A DNA stretch of 64,000 nt, taken from positions 1,674,001-1,738,000 of the forward strand of contig OZ024844.1 in assembly GCA_964017145.1 (NCBI GenBank), in the 5' to 3' direction. Positions within the stretch are counted from its first letter, which is position 1; the number at the start of each line of letters is the position of its first letter. Below the pieces are notes generated by a model. It saw only the letters and a program-made list of their open reading frames with translations, was not told the origin of the DNA and searched no databases. Shown here piece by piece: positions 1-11,557 of this stretch. This DNA is from Agrocybe praecox. Taxonomy: Eukaryota; Basidiomycota; Agaricomycetes; Agaricales; Agrocybaceae. A program made the translations under genes and the position numbers.

Positions 1-1898
<1,898 letters not shown>

Positions 1899-2316
1899 GA
1901 TTGATGGTTTTTTTGTGGGGTTTGGTGGGTCGTTACTGCTTTGTAGTGTTTTTTTCTAAAATAAAAATCAGAAAAAGGACTAACATGAAGAGCTGGCAAC
2001 TTACACAGGAGGTAAAATACGCAACCGCTTTGAATATAAAAGTTTTTTATATGTTTTTTTAAACGGCTTTATGAACTGTGAAGAACGGTGAGGACAACGG
2101 GGACGAACAGCGAAGACAGAAAAACGGACCTTTAGTGACGGTTGGAAGAAACAGAGCCTCCGCTGAGCTCTCTCATTTTTCATCACAATTTTCAAACTCA
2201 GCTGCGCACTGTTCACCCGTTCACACAGCCACCCGCTTATTACTTCTGCTTCACCAAACATATCTCATTGTCCTGGCGCACATACAACAGATAGTACAAG
2301 TATATAATATCCTAGC
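1899..2316 (-). promoter_or_regulatory. PAB1 leader and promoter, with a likely 5'UTR intron and two A7 tracts
   Basis: No coding sequence is supported here. On the minus strand a GTAAGT donor at 2004 and a TTTTAG acceptor at 1956 define a likely 49 nt intron in the PAB1 5' untranslated leader. Two runs of seven A (minus strand) lie at 1949-1955 and 1908-1914, the second about ten bases before the ATG. A TATA-like ATATAAAAA stretch lies near 2044-2053. The far end also holds the downstream region of the neighbouring SCAMP gene, transcribed in the same direction. Confidence 0.5.
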
Positions 2317-3660
2317 TCATCCTCGTGTAAAATATGCCTTGGCTCCGTGACTTGCCAGCTCCGTTTTCGCCTAAGCAACATAGTTTGGTAAGTTAGTTAG
2401 GGAGTAAGTACAGCGGGGAACAGTTAAACCCGACCTTTTCCATTGTGTGTCCCGCGGCTGTATGATGCTGGTATATCTAAAAGTGGCAAGGATTGTCAGC
2501 GGATATGGATCGTCAATATGCACCACTAATGCTTACTTCGCGATAATAATACGCATTGCCAACTCCCTGGACAGTCCAACCTACGGTGGCAACTAGTCCG
2601 AGCGCAGCAGCTACCCAAGCATGACCAGAGAAAGCTCTAATGGTCTGAATGAGTCCGGCAGACCCGGTACTATCGTAGTGTATTAGCATTGACCATGTCG
2701 GCCTTGTGCCCTCGGACTGGATACATACCCTGGAATACCAATGATCCTGTGTGGCGAAAATGAGGACCCGTCAGGAGGAAAACCGGTCATGACGTGCTTA
2801 CATGTAGAGACTGAAGAGAAGGTGGAATCCGCCAAAGAAGAAGTAGAAGTCTAGATTCGCATGCGGTATTAGATGGTGATGCGGGGTAAATCAGGCTATC
2901 TTACAGTAGTATAACGCTTGCTCCTGTGTTTTGGACGAGTCAGTGACCGGTATGGGGTAGCACGGAAATATGATTTCACCTTCATGAAGCCGTTGTAAAT
3001 GGGTCTGGAGACCAAGGTTCGAAAAGGTCAATGGACAGGGAAGAAGGCAGGGAAACGCACCGATACCAAAGAAGGAATGAAAAGACAGATATGAATAACA
3101 AGTATCTGTAGGGAGATGTCAAGTTGGGTTGGGCGCTCGTTCTGAAGCATGGGTAGGAGCATACCCAATACTAGCACCCAAGTCACTTCCACCGGCGGCC
3201 GATCCGGCAGTAAGGATGAATATGCATGCTATCATGTTTACGATTAGTGTTCCAAAAAGGACCAGCCATAGTTGGTACAAGCGGGTAATAAGAGGTCTCC
3301 ATGACTCTGGAATTTCGTCCTTGATGGAGTGGTAGATGAGAGGGAAAACTAAAGAAATGTTACTGCGGAGTGAAAGAACGCGACTAGAAACCAGGGTACT
3401 GACATGGAGGGAAATTGTTTCGACCATGGCGCCGAATGTGTTCAGCTTTGTTGTTTATTTCCGCTTCACGCCGCTCGAGATCTCGTTCACGACGCTGGAT
3501 TTCCTCGAGCCTAGCAGCAGGAGCAGCAGAGTGTTGTGCCACGGGGTCATCGAATGGATTTGTGTCGAGAGAATGGGTGGAAGCAAAGGGATTTTGATTA
3601 TAACCTAAAAAGAGAATAAGAAGAGAACAAAAAGGAAAAGAAAAAACAAGAGAGACTCAT
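2317..3660 (-). CDS. Secretory carrier-associated membrane protein (SCAMP family)
   Basis: Tetraspanning protein of post-Golgi and endosomal membranes. After splicing, the N-terminus has two NPF motifs (QNPFAST and TNPFDDP), which bind EH-domain endocytic adaptors. A charged coiled-coil stretch (EEIQRRERDLERREAEIN) follows. The SCAMP core then reads NNFPPFFPLIYH, LLWYRPIYNGFMKEQALYYY and FYFFFGGFHLLFS, with four hydrophobic segments. The tail ends AKAYFTRG and stops at 2317, typical of fungal members. An earlier in-frame stop at 2393 appears only if the last intron is kept. Length is about 255 residues. The proposed start makes exon 1 just ATGA before a 52 nt intron (3656-3605) with a weak GTCTCT donor, so the first one or two residues are the least certain part. 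Confidence 0.9.
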
Positions 3661-3976
3661 TGAAGGTGGTCGTTGATGTGTCGTCGCTAAAGGCGTAGTG
3701 CACTGCAAGGTCGGAGGAATGAAGATGTAATTAAATAAATAAATAAATGAAAATAAGGGGTTATCCTCGGAAACCTCGCCGGCTATTAATAGGCTTAGTA
3801 TAAAAAAATAGACTAGGTTGGATTGTTCCTTGGTTTCTCTTCTTCTCCTCACCCTTTCCTTGGTGCGTCGTCCGCGTGTTTTTGATCTTCTTTTCATAAA
3901 CTTAATTTCTCTGTTTCCAGTCTGTCCTTAAAACCCCTCCCTTTCTTTTTTCAAATCCACTCACTCACCCACAATC
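3661..3976. promoter_or_regulatory. Divergent promoter region between the SCAMP and DPBB genes
   Basis: This 316 bp spacer serves both flanking genes. It holds a (TAAA)n microsatellite at about 3729-3750 and a TATA-like TATAAAAAAA near 3800, placed to serve the plus-strand gene. CT-rich stretches follow up to the ATG at 3977, a common feature of highly expressed fungal promoters. No gene is seen. Confidence 0.45.
3729..3750. repeat. (TAAA)n microsatellite
   Basis: About five tandem TAAA units in the spacer between the SCAMP and DPBB genes. Confidence 0.8.
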
Positions 3977-5102
3977 ATGTTCGCCCTCGCCACCATTGTT
4001 CTTTCTCTCGCTCTCTCCGTTTCCTCCATCGCCGTTCCAAGAGCGACTCCCCCTGCAGGCTGGAACACTCCTCTGCTCGAGGTATGCTCTCCCTGTCTCC
4101 TCTCTCTTTCTCTCCATTGCTCACCTTTTCATTCTTTAGAACTATGACACCTATCACACCAGGTACATGGCTCTGGACTGCAACACCAAGCACAACACAG
4201 CGTTCTTTGACCAATGTTGCCACCCTCTTCTTGTTCGTACAATATATCCTTCATTCATTCACTCTCAAGTCTTATTCCATCCATAGGCGACTCAGTCTCT
4301 CGCGTCTCGCCCGGCTCAATGTACTCCTGACAGCGACAATGACGACGACCTTCCATTCTGCGATGAGCTTGGTGACGACGACGAGTCCTCCACAGTCGTT
4401 GTGCACCCATCAACATCCAAGGCCCCAGCCGTTGCGCATACAACTGCAGTCGCTCATACAACTGCAGTCACGCATACTACTACTCCTGCCGCCGTCCATG
4501 TTACCTCTTCCGCAAAGCCAGCTGCCACAGCCTCACCTAACTCGGCTTCTTCTTCGTCTGTCAACTCTGGTGGATTGTGAGTCAATTAATCTACCGTTCA
4601 TTCTTCATCTTTCTGATCTCGATTTACAGTGCTACTTTCTTCTTCCAAAACGGCGTCGCTGGTGCTTGCGGCACCGTTCACAAGGACACGGACATGATTG
4701 CTGCCATAGGTGCGTCCATATATCACGTTCATCTATTTCTTTTTCTGACCGGAATCCACAGATGGTGACCGTTATGGTAACCTTGGTGCCCGTTCGTCAT
4801 TGTGCGGTAAGCAAGTCAAACTCACCAACACAAAGAACAACAAGGTTGGTTTCTTTTTTTGGCATTGTTTGTGTTCCCATCTCATTGTTTGTAAACAGAG
4901 TGTCGTCGTGACAATCGCTGATGCCTGCCCAACTTGTGTTAACTCAAACTCCATCGATCTTTCACAAGGAGCTTTCGAGAAAATTGCCACCCTTGATGAA
5001 GGAATGGTTCCCAGTAAGTTGTTTTTTTCGCCGTTCTCGGGACATTGATTAAGTTTGAGCTAAATTTGACTCTTCCTCTTAGTTACCTGGTCATTCCTGT
5101 AA
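3977..5102 (+). CDS. Secreted RlpA-like double-psi-beta-barrel (expansin/barwin-like) protein
   Basis: A hydrophobic signal peptide (FALATIVLSLALSVSS) begins the protein. A Cys-containing segment with an acidic patch follows, then a Thr/His/Ala/Ser-rich linker with near-perfect AHTTAV repeats that is probably O-glycosylated. The C-terminal domain is the double-psi beta barrel: GVAGACGTVH at its start, LCGKQVKLTN in the middle, then IADACPTC, SIDLSQGAF and finally ITWSFL before the stop. Paired cysteines suit a secreted domain. The family includes expansin-like and cerato-platanin-adjacent wall-loosening proteins without proven catalysis, so a role in the wall or extracellular matrix is inference. 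Six introns are inferred; the last coding bases sit in a very short final exon ending at 5102. Confidence 0.9.
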
Positions 5103-5834
5103 TGCCCTTATTGCCACGAAACTAACGACAAACCGCTCAAGAACCTACCTCGAATTGATTTCACTGTTTCATCATTTTCTTTATAACACGGGCGGCATTG
5201 ATTTGCCGCCTTTGTTTTCCAATTTCCCATGGCAGGCTAGCCTTCGCCGAATTTTTTATCCATTTCATATGCTGTGCATTGACGGCATTCGAAAAGTTTC
5301 ATGACAGTAATGGATTTTACGACCGACCGCGGCTGGTGTCATGGCTTTTCATTAGGCCCGTCATTTAAACCCACATATCGCTGTCTTTTTATCACCGATT
5401 TATTCCGCTTTTCTTATTTTTAACTTGATGTTTTTATCGTGTTCTTTTTCTCGGTTTTCTATAGGGGTCTACATATCCGGGTTACCTTCATCCGCTCCGA
5501 TCGACTCGGTTTGTGCGCTACATAACACCTGTTCTCTACATACGTACATACATACATGCATATATACATACAACAAATCGCAAGCCGATAGAGCAATTGT
5601 CTCAAAGTTGTACAATTATACTCTCATATAGATATTTCTTCTGCATATAGACGTGAATAAATAGAGCACTCGACTGTCGAGGCATTAGATTTCTATTTCG
5701 AGTGTGTGCCAAGCTGACTGTGTGTGACGCGCGCGCGACCAAGTCCAATGATTTACATCCTCCTTTAACTTACACTCTCACCATTCAACTTTCCTTGCAA
5801 GCTACACACATTAATGGTCATTTGCACTTAAACT
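5103..5834. other. Long intergenic spacer with TACA-rich simple repeat
   Basis: This 732 bp stretch is the largest gene-free gap in the window. It contains the 3' region of the DPBB gene, a TACA/CATA-rich simple repeat at about 5536-5572 and a short GCGCGC run near 5730. The last part is the promoter of the COQ11-like gene. Short open frames here have no recognisable domain and no coding-like composition. Confidence 0.5.
5536..5572. repeat. TACA/CATA-rich simple repeat
   Basis: An imperfect tetranucleotide repeat of TACA and CATA units, interrupted by TACG, TGCA and TATA, in the large spacer downstream of the DPBB gene. Confidence 0.75.
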
Positions 5835-7286
5835 ATGAATTCCACCATGCGCAAAATTCTCGTCGTAGGCGGAAATGGCTTCATAGGTCAGTAGACTGAC
5901 AGACACGAGCCTGTTCACCAACTCGTTTTCTAATCAAAGCTCTAATTCTCTCTGCAGGTTCCGCTGTGTGTAGGGCAGCGTTAGCACGCGGAATACAGGT
6001 GACGAGTGTCAGGTAAGTAATTCTGCTTGGCTGCGCCACCGGGCGGTGACTAGTAAAAATGATAATGGTGGAATTAACGTCTTTCCATATTTTTCTCCGT
6101 GGCGACCTTAGCTCATCTGGAAACCCATACCGGACTCCGAAGGGGCACACACCAGCGTGGACATCCAAGGTGTTGGATTTTTCTCATTCTAGTTCTGATT
6201 TGGAATTTTTACATCCCAAATTATGAGAATGTGTTTTCCTTTCTTTTTTCTGATATCATACTGACTCTTTTTCATTTTTTCGTAATAGGTAGAGTGGAAA
6301 CAGGGCGATGCGCTGCAACCCCAGACTTTTGCACATCTATTTCCTGAAGTAGACGGGGTGGTACACACATTAGGAACCCTCATAGAAGATGGCTCGTACA
6401 AACGTGCCGTACGAGAAGCCAATGTCCCAGCTCTTGTCGGAAGCTTATGGAAGAGGGCCATCGGGGACAACGGAAACCCTCTGGAAAGGGGACAAAAGAA
6501 GGACAGCGATGACAGGCCCACGAGTTATGAGGTCATGAATCGTGATTCTGGTGCGCTTTGACATATTATATGAAAGAGATTTTCGTCGTTGGCTAAATGT
6601 CTGGCGGCCGTTGCTTACTTCTTTTTTTCATTTTAATTGTTTTTTTCTATAGCACTACGCGTGTGCGAAGCGTTTTTGTCTTCACCTGTTGGAACTAGCA
6701 TGGAAAACAAACCACGGCCATTTGTCTTCATTTCAGCGGAAGACATTTTTCGACCTGTGATACCTGCCCGATACATCGAAACGAAACGGGAAGCTGAAAG
6801 AGGTATCGAGGAGATGATGGCTGGGAAGGCTGATTATAGAGGGGTGTATGTGCGACCTAGTACGTTAATTTGTTCATCCGTATGTTCGTAAACATTTGAC
6901 TGACACGAGAATTTACGTTGCTGCCTCAAGGTCTAGTTTACCATGCCCATATTCGACCGTTGACTACACCTGTTGCCGTCCTGCTCGATTTATCGGCTGC
7001 TATCCATAGCAAGGTACCTCGAAGCATCCCCACACCTTCAAGCATTCTCCGATCGCTCGGCACGCTTTCATTATCATCGAACGCCTCCTCAACGACTACG
7101 GGTTCCCCCCTGGAATCCATTGCGAATGCGTTGACGATCCCCCCAATTCATGTCGATCATGTTGCAGATGCTGTCTGTGTTGCCCTGGATTCGCGAAATG
7201 ACGTTAGAGGTGTAGTAGGTGTGCAACGGATGCGAGAACTGATTGGGTGGTCGACGAATGGCGAGCTCAATTTACGGAGTGCCTGA
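5835..7286 (+). CDS. COQ11: COQ11-type NAD(P)-binding protein (atypical SDR), mitochondrial
   Basis: Matches the yeast Coq11/YLR290C group of atypical short-chain dehydrogenases, related to complex I subunit NDUFA9 and associated with the coenzyme Q biosynthetic complex. The N-terminus has the Rossmann nucleotide-binding loop (ILVVGGNGFIGSAVCRAAL) immediately after a short start. Later landmarks are DGVVHTLGTLIED, then FVFISAEDIFRP, where classical SDRs have their active site, and YIETKREAERGIEE, a Tyr-x(3)-Lys arrangement. Six exons were inferred, about 310 residues. ATG 5835 is followed by an in-frame ATG at 5847 with the same downstream sequence; either could be used. There is no clear long presequence, as is common in this family. 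Function is from family knowledge. Confidence 0.82.
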
Positions 7287-7677
7287 CAGATGACTTCATT
7301 GTATGATAACCGCAGAGAATCAGAGTACAGAAGCATGTTGCAGGGTGTTTAGCGTATATACATATCGGCATTCACAAGGTCGACATCGCCTGCCTGTTTA
7401 GGGTCTTTCGGACATCCGCAACGGAATATCATGTTAAACTTGTTGCTGTAGAGGCTCTCCTCCCGTCCAGATATTTTTGCAAATACCTGACTATAATCAT
7501 ACATACAGCACAAAAGTCGAACTATTATTGCGCAATTGAATTATCTCCATCTTGGCATGGTATCATTTTTGATGTGAGATTTATTTTTTCCGTACAATAC
7601 TTATAGGGGAATGCGTCCCTAACCCAAAGTTTTCTGGACCGCCTCCCACCCTGTACTCCGTCTGCTCTTCTCCCAGT
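7287..7677. other. Intergenic region between COQ11-like and adenylate kinase genes
   Basis: This 391 bp gap holds the COQ11-like 3' region and the promoter of the downstream gene on the same strand. AT-rich TATA-like words occur near 7353-7363. I see no open frame with a recognisable product and no RNA gene. Confidence 0.4.
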
Positions 7678-8888
7678 ATGCACAATAATCTTCGTAGCGG
7701 CGTCAGACATGCAAAGAAACACGTTTTGGCCCTTTCACAGGCCGCACCAGTAGGCCGCACCCAGATAAGCTGCGCGTCTTGCAGCACCCCGCGAGGAATT
7801 GCCCAGTCGGCTTCGAAGCAGCGAGCAATCCCATTTTCTCTTAATACATACAGTGCTCTAACAGATGAGCGTGATGAGCGTATAGCACGCATGCTTATGT
7901 TTGGAAAGCCCGGTGCTGGCAAGGGAACCTTGACTGCTCGCCTCGTCCGCAAATACAACATCCTTTCATTATCAACGGGAGATTTATTGCGTCAGCACAT
8001 TGCTGAAGGAACCCCAGTAGGGTTGGAGGCGGAGGGGATTATGGCTCGTGGAGAATTGCTTCCAGATGAGATGGTGTTGAAGATCGTTACAAGCAAATTA
8101 GACTCCTTACAGAACAAGGTGTGTAGTGTCTTCTAGTATACCGCATACTTGTGCTGATTCTCTCCGCGTTGTTTCCTCAGCATTGGATTCTGGATGGCTT
8201 TCCGCGTACACTTGCCCAGGGAGAACTGTTAGATGCTCACTTAAAGTAAGTGCACATTTACGGTGTAGCCTTCTGGAAGGTCCAAGCGAATCCTTATGCC
8301 GCTGCGTTTTAGGAAGCGCAATATGCCTCTTACACTGGTGGTCAACCTGGACGTTCCAGACGAAGTGATTCTGAGCCGCATTTCCGACCGATGGGTGCAC
8401 CTTCCCTCTGGTCGTGTCTACAATACGTCCTACAATCCTCCGCGTGTCCTAGGTTTTGACGATCAAACCGGAGAACCGCTGACCAAGCGTCCAGACGATA
8501 ATCCCGTACGTCCAGGTTTACTGAGCTTTTTACGATACCTCTTACCAATATTTTTTCTCCCCAGGCCGTCTTTGCTCGGCGTCTCGACGCGTTTTACGCT
8601 TCCACATCTCCGTTGCTCTCACATTTCGCTAAGTCGGCTGCGTCATCCGTAGAGTCTCGGCCGACGTCTTACCAGCATCCTCACCAACTGTCATTCCATA
8701 CCCCTTCTGGGTTGAAGGTCAAAACTCTGTCGGGTGTGACCTCCGATGAGATTTGGCCACAGCTCGACCGTCTCCTCCATAACACTTTCCCTGGACTCAG
8801 AGAACGACTGGAACCCAGGGAGACTAAAACGAGACGACTTCTCAGTGACGCAATTACTGCCGAGCTGGACACAGATTATAGGTCTTGA
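7678..8888 (+). CDS. ADK2: Mitochondrial GTP:AMP phosphotransferase / adenylate kinase (AK3/ADK2 type)
   Basis: Transfers phosphate between nucleoside triphosphate and AMP, balancing nucleotides in the mitochondrial matrix. The first ~75 residues are basic and rich in Ser/Ala/Arg with few acids, as in a targeting presequence. The P-loop reads FGKPGAGKGT. The AMP-binding segment is STGDLLRQHI, followed by HWILDGFPRTL. The long LID insert WVHLPSGRVYN...NPPRVLGFDD...GEPLTKRPDDNP marks the long-form AK family. The C-terminus carries GLKVKTLSGVTSDEIWPQL as in other members. A Ser/His-rich stretch inside the C-terminal helix region looks longer than usual. Three introns split it after QNK, within HLKK and after DDNP. 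Confidence 0.92.
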
Positions 8889-9018
8889 TATCCATGTCAA
8901 GGGTATCCTTTGTATTTTTAGCTTTTCAACAGCATTCACAGTTGGTCATTTTTTTCGATTGATCACTTTGTACTATGTTACCACAATCGGTGAGCTTTCC
9001 ATCCCCTTGGATTATTTG

Positions 9019-10038
9019 CTACCGCAGAGCATACCTAGATAGTTTGTTCAGTTTATTCGCACACGTAGCCGAATTATAGAAATGACGCACATTTTTACGA
9101 CGAAAAGACCATCAGGCAAGCCTTCCTGAACTTGCTCTCGAATTAATTTTAGTCCTGCTTGTTGGAAGACTGCTTTCCACGCTAAATCAGATCTGACGGA
9201 GTCAAGAAAAAGTGTGTGAGTAGTGATCATGATTTCGCACTCCTGAAAGATATATTGTTATCCTACCTGGTGAGGCTGGAATCTTGGTCGTCAAAGATTT
9301 CCTGAGGCCTTCCATCATCGGTATCAAAGCAAATATTTTCTTTTACCACAATCAATGCCTTAGGATGTTTCTTCAAAGATTCATGGCTTCGTTTGAGAAA
9401 TGATACTAAATCAATGTTTGAAAGATGCCCTAAGCACCATTGGCACCATATCACGTCAAAACCTTCCCCAATATCGCTTTCTGGACGAGCTGGTTGATAT
9501 CCTATCCGATCAAGAAATTTGGCATGGTGAGGTCGGAGGGGGTGAAAATCCTGGAGAGTTCCCTGGAGTATCGTGACGCTCTTCGAACCATCTCCAAGGC
9601 CGCGCCATCCGCCTTTCGCAGAGGGATTTTTCGCGCTTGCTCTCGCTCTCGATAGGGCTTCCTGAACGAATGGCTCGACGGGCTCTAGGATGGTAACATC
9701 GGAGACAAGGTGAAGGAGTACATCTGCTGTAACACGACCGATACCAGCACCAACGTCCAAAGCGCGTGTTCTCAATTTCTCTGAGGGAGAATCCAGAGGC
9801 TGGAAAGCAGATGGCACCGTAGATAGTTGGGGAAATAAATTCAGTAAAAAGAGCCTCGAGCCGAGCGAATCTATCCTTGGAAGTGACTGATACAGGTATC
9901 GATGAGCATCAAGGATTATCGAAAGCAGGAGAAATCGGGTACTCCTGAGCCAAATCCTCCCAGAACGCCATCCAGACTAGCTGGCTGTGTATTCCAATAT
10001 TCAATGCCCTCTTCGACGTTGGGTTCAGCGACGTTCAT
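9019..10038 (-). CDS. TAE1: Protein N-terminal X-Pro-Lys methyltransferase (NTMT1/Tae1 family)
   Basis: SAM-dependent enzyme that methylates the alpha-amino group of proteins starting X-Pro-Lys, such as ribosomal proteins. The start at 10038 gives EEGIEYWNTQPASLDGVLGGFG, the family's YW...DGxLGG signature. After a 54 nt intron comes LPRIDSLGSRLFLLNLFP. The SAM motif is ALDVGAGIGRVT, followed by VTILEPVEPF and DVIWCQWCLGHL, the aromatic/acidic site that holds the N-terminal Pro-Lys substrate. RSDLAWKAVFQQAGL and LPDGLFVVKM follow. Splicing a last intron (donor GTGCGT) gives the expected ending KMYALR and a stop at 9019; reading through it gives an atypical longer tail ending at 9048. About 270 residues. 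Confidence 0.9.
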
Positions 10039-10130
10039 GATGGATGGTTACTTTTGAATGCTGGATCACGTGTGCGTATCCCTTCTCATTAAAATCGCGT
10101 CGGACAAATAGAGGTAAATAGCGCGCTCAG
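10039..10130. promoter_or_regulatory. 92 bp bidirectional promoter with a CACGTG E-box
   Basis: The start codons of the NTMT1 (-) and CSM3 (+) genes are only 92 bp apart, so both must be driven from here or from within each other's leaders. A palindromic CACGTG E-box, the core site of basic helix-loop-helix factors such as Cbf1, is at 10067-10072. Confidence 0.45.
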
Positions 10131-11469
10131 ATGGATACATCTTCATCACTCGACAGCATTTGGGACGAGCCTGCCATAATAAACTCTCCCAAAAGAGTGG
10201 AACCAGTATATGACTCGGACGAGGAAGAAAACAATGCTCAGCGGCCAACAAAACGCTCTAGACAAACTTTGTTCCTCGCGGATTCTGACGACGACGACGA
10301 GTTCTCATCAACAACTCGTGTAACACACAAAGCACCTCCCGTTCAGGATGTCGACGTAGACGCGTTATTTGCTGGGATAGATGATGAAGTCGACGACCTT
10401 CTTAACTTCAAACGCGTTCCTGATCGTCTTGATGAAACCCAGCTCGCACGTCAGGCTGAAGCAGAAGCTAGACGCCGCGCGCCGCCTCTCACACCGCATC
10501 AAATAATGCATAGCAGCTCCCCAGTAAGGGATACGGAAAACGGGGCTTCAGGGAAGAAAGCGAACGGCAAGAAAGATGGAGATAATGATGACGAGAAAAA
10601 GTCACGTCGCCGACTTGTCAAGCTAGACGAAAATCGACTCCTTGGACCAAGTGGATTTCCTCAATTGATAAAAATGACGAAAGACTTCAGGATCAAAGGG
10701 AAAGGTCATGAAGTGAGTCTAACTATACAAAATCCCTGCAATACTAAATCACCGACCTTTCAGGCAACAGACCTAAATCGCCTCCTCCAGACATACCAAT
10801 ATTGGACACATGGACTATACCCAAAAACAAATTTCCGAGATACGGTGGAACGTGTTGAAAAGCTGTGTCATTCGCGTCGCATGAATGTAAAGTTCTTGCT
10901 CATTAGTTTTGGCCACTCCGTGCCACTGACATAATTCCTAGGTCTCCCTCTCAGTATGGCGTGACGATGCCCACGGAAAACCTTCGAAAGAACCAGGGGA
11001 TAGTGACGATGATGATAATGAGGATGCCCGTGCGGATCAAGCTGATGACGAACGAATAGATACAGATGATCGTAACCCAGACCCTCGATCCTCCCCTTCT
11101 CGCGCTTCATCGCGCGTATCTTCACCCCCGGCGTCTGGACCTAGTTCGGAAGGCGATACGTCCATTCGACCGCCGGCACAGAATCACAATGTTCCACCTG
11201 AGCTAAGCAATCGCGAGGAGGATGAACAAGAAGATTTCTGGAGATCCTTGGATGAGTTTAACGGAGATGTATCGGATCCTCCTCCAGCACCAACGACCGC
11301 ACCCAATTCATCCATGGATGAGGACGAGGATATGTGGGATATCATTAATGAAGTGGAACAGGAGACCGCAGCAAAGCGATCCATACCAGCGGAAGTAGAG
11401 AACACCTCGATAACCCAAGCAGTTGGCAATCCACCAGAAGATGATGATATGGATGATATATATGTGTAG
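10131..11469 (+). CDS. CSM3: Replication fork protection complex subunit Csm3/Swi3 (TIPIN)
   Basis: Works with Tof1/Timeless at replication forks to stabilise paused forks, couple polymerase and helicase, and signal S-phase checkpoint. An acidic N-terminal region (DSDEEE, DSDDDDEF) is followed by the family core: KLDENRLLGPSGFPQLIK, then FRIKGKGHEATDLNRLL, TYQYWTHGLYPKTNF and DTVERVEKLCHSRRM. That core matches the Swi3 domain closely. Two introns fall inside the domain. The C-terminal half is a low-complexity Asp/Glu/Pro/Ser region with short acidic clusters (DEDEDMWDIINEVE), the place where other members bind RPA, but I cannot prove that motif by eye. About 400 residues. It converges on CMR1 with an 88 bp gap. 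Confidence 0.93.
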
Positions 11470-11557
11470 TTGAGTCAAGGATATCCAATTACAGTACTTT
11501 ACATTTATACAATACATATATGCGAAAAGATAAATATATAAAAAATACTCAACTCCT

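Noticed and set aside
2393..2400. In-frame stop after SCAMP's EKVGFNCSP
   Set aside because: It appears only if the last intron is kept. Splicing at AAG|GTCGGG gives the conserved AKAYFTRG ending at 2317.
5425..5631. Possible small protein in the large spacer
   Set aside because: Made largely of the TACA simple repeat (Tyr/Thr/His-rich) with no family resemblance or splice-supported neighbours.
9019..9048. Longer NTMT1 tail ending at 9048
   Set aside because: Splicing at AAAAT|GTGCGT restores the family ending KMYALR with a stop at 9019.
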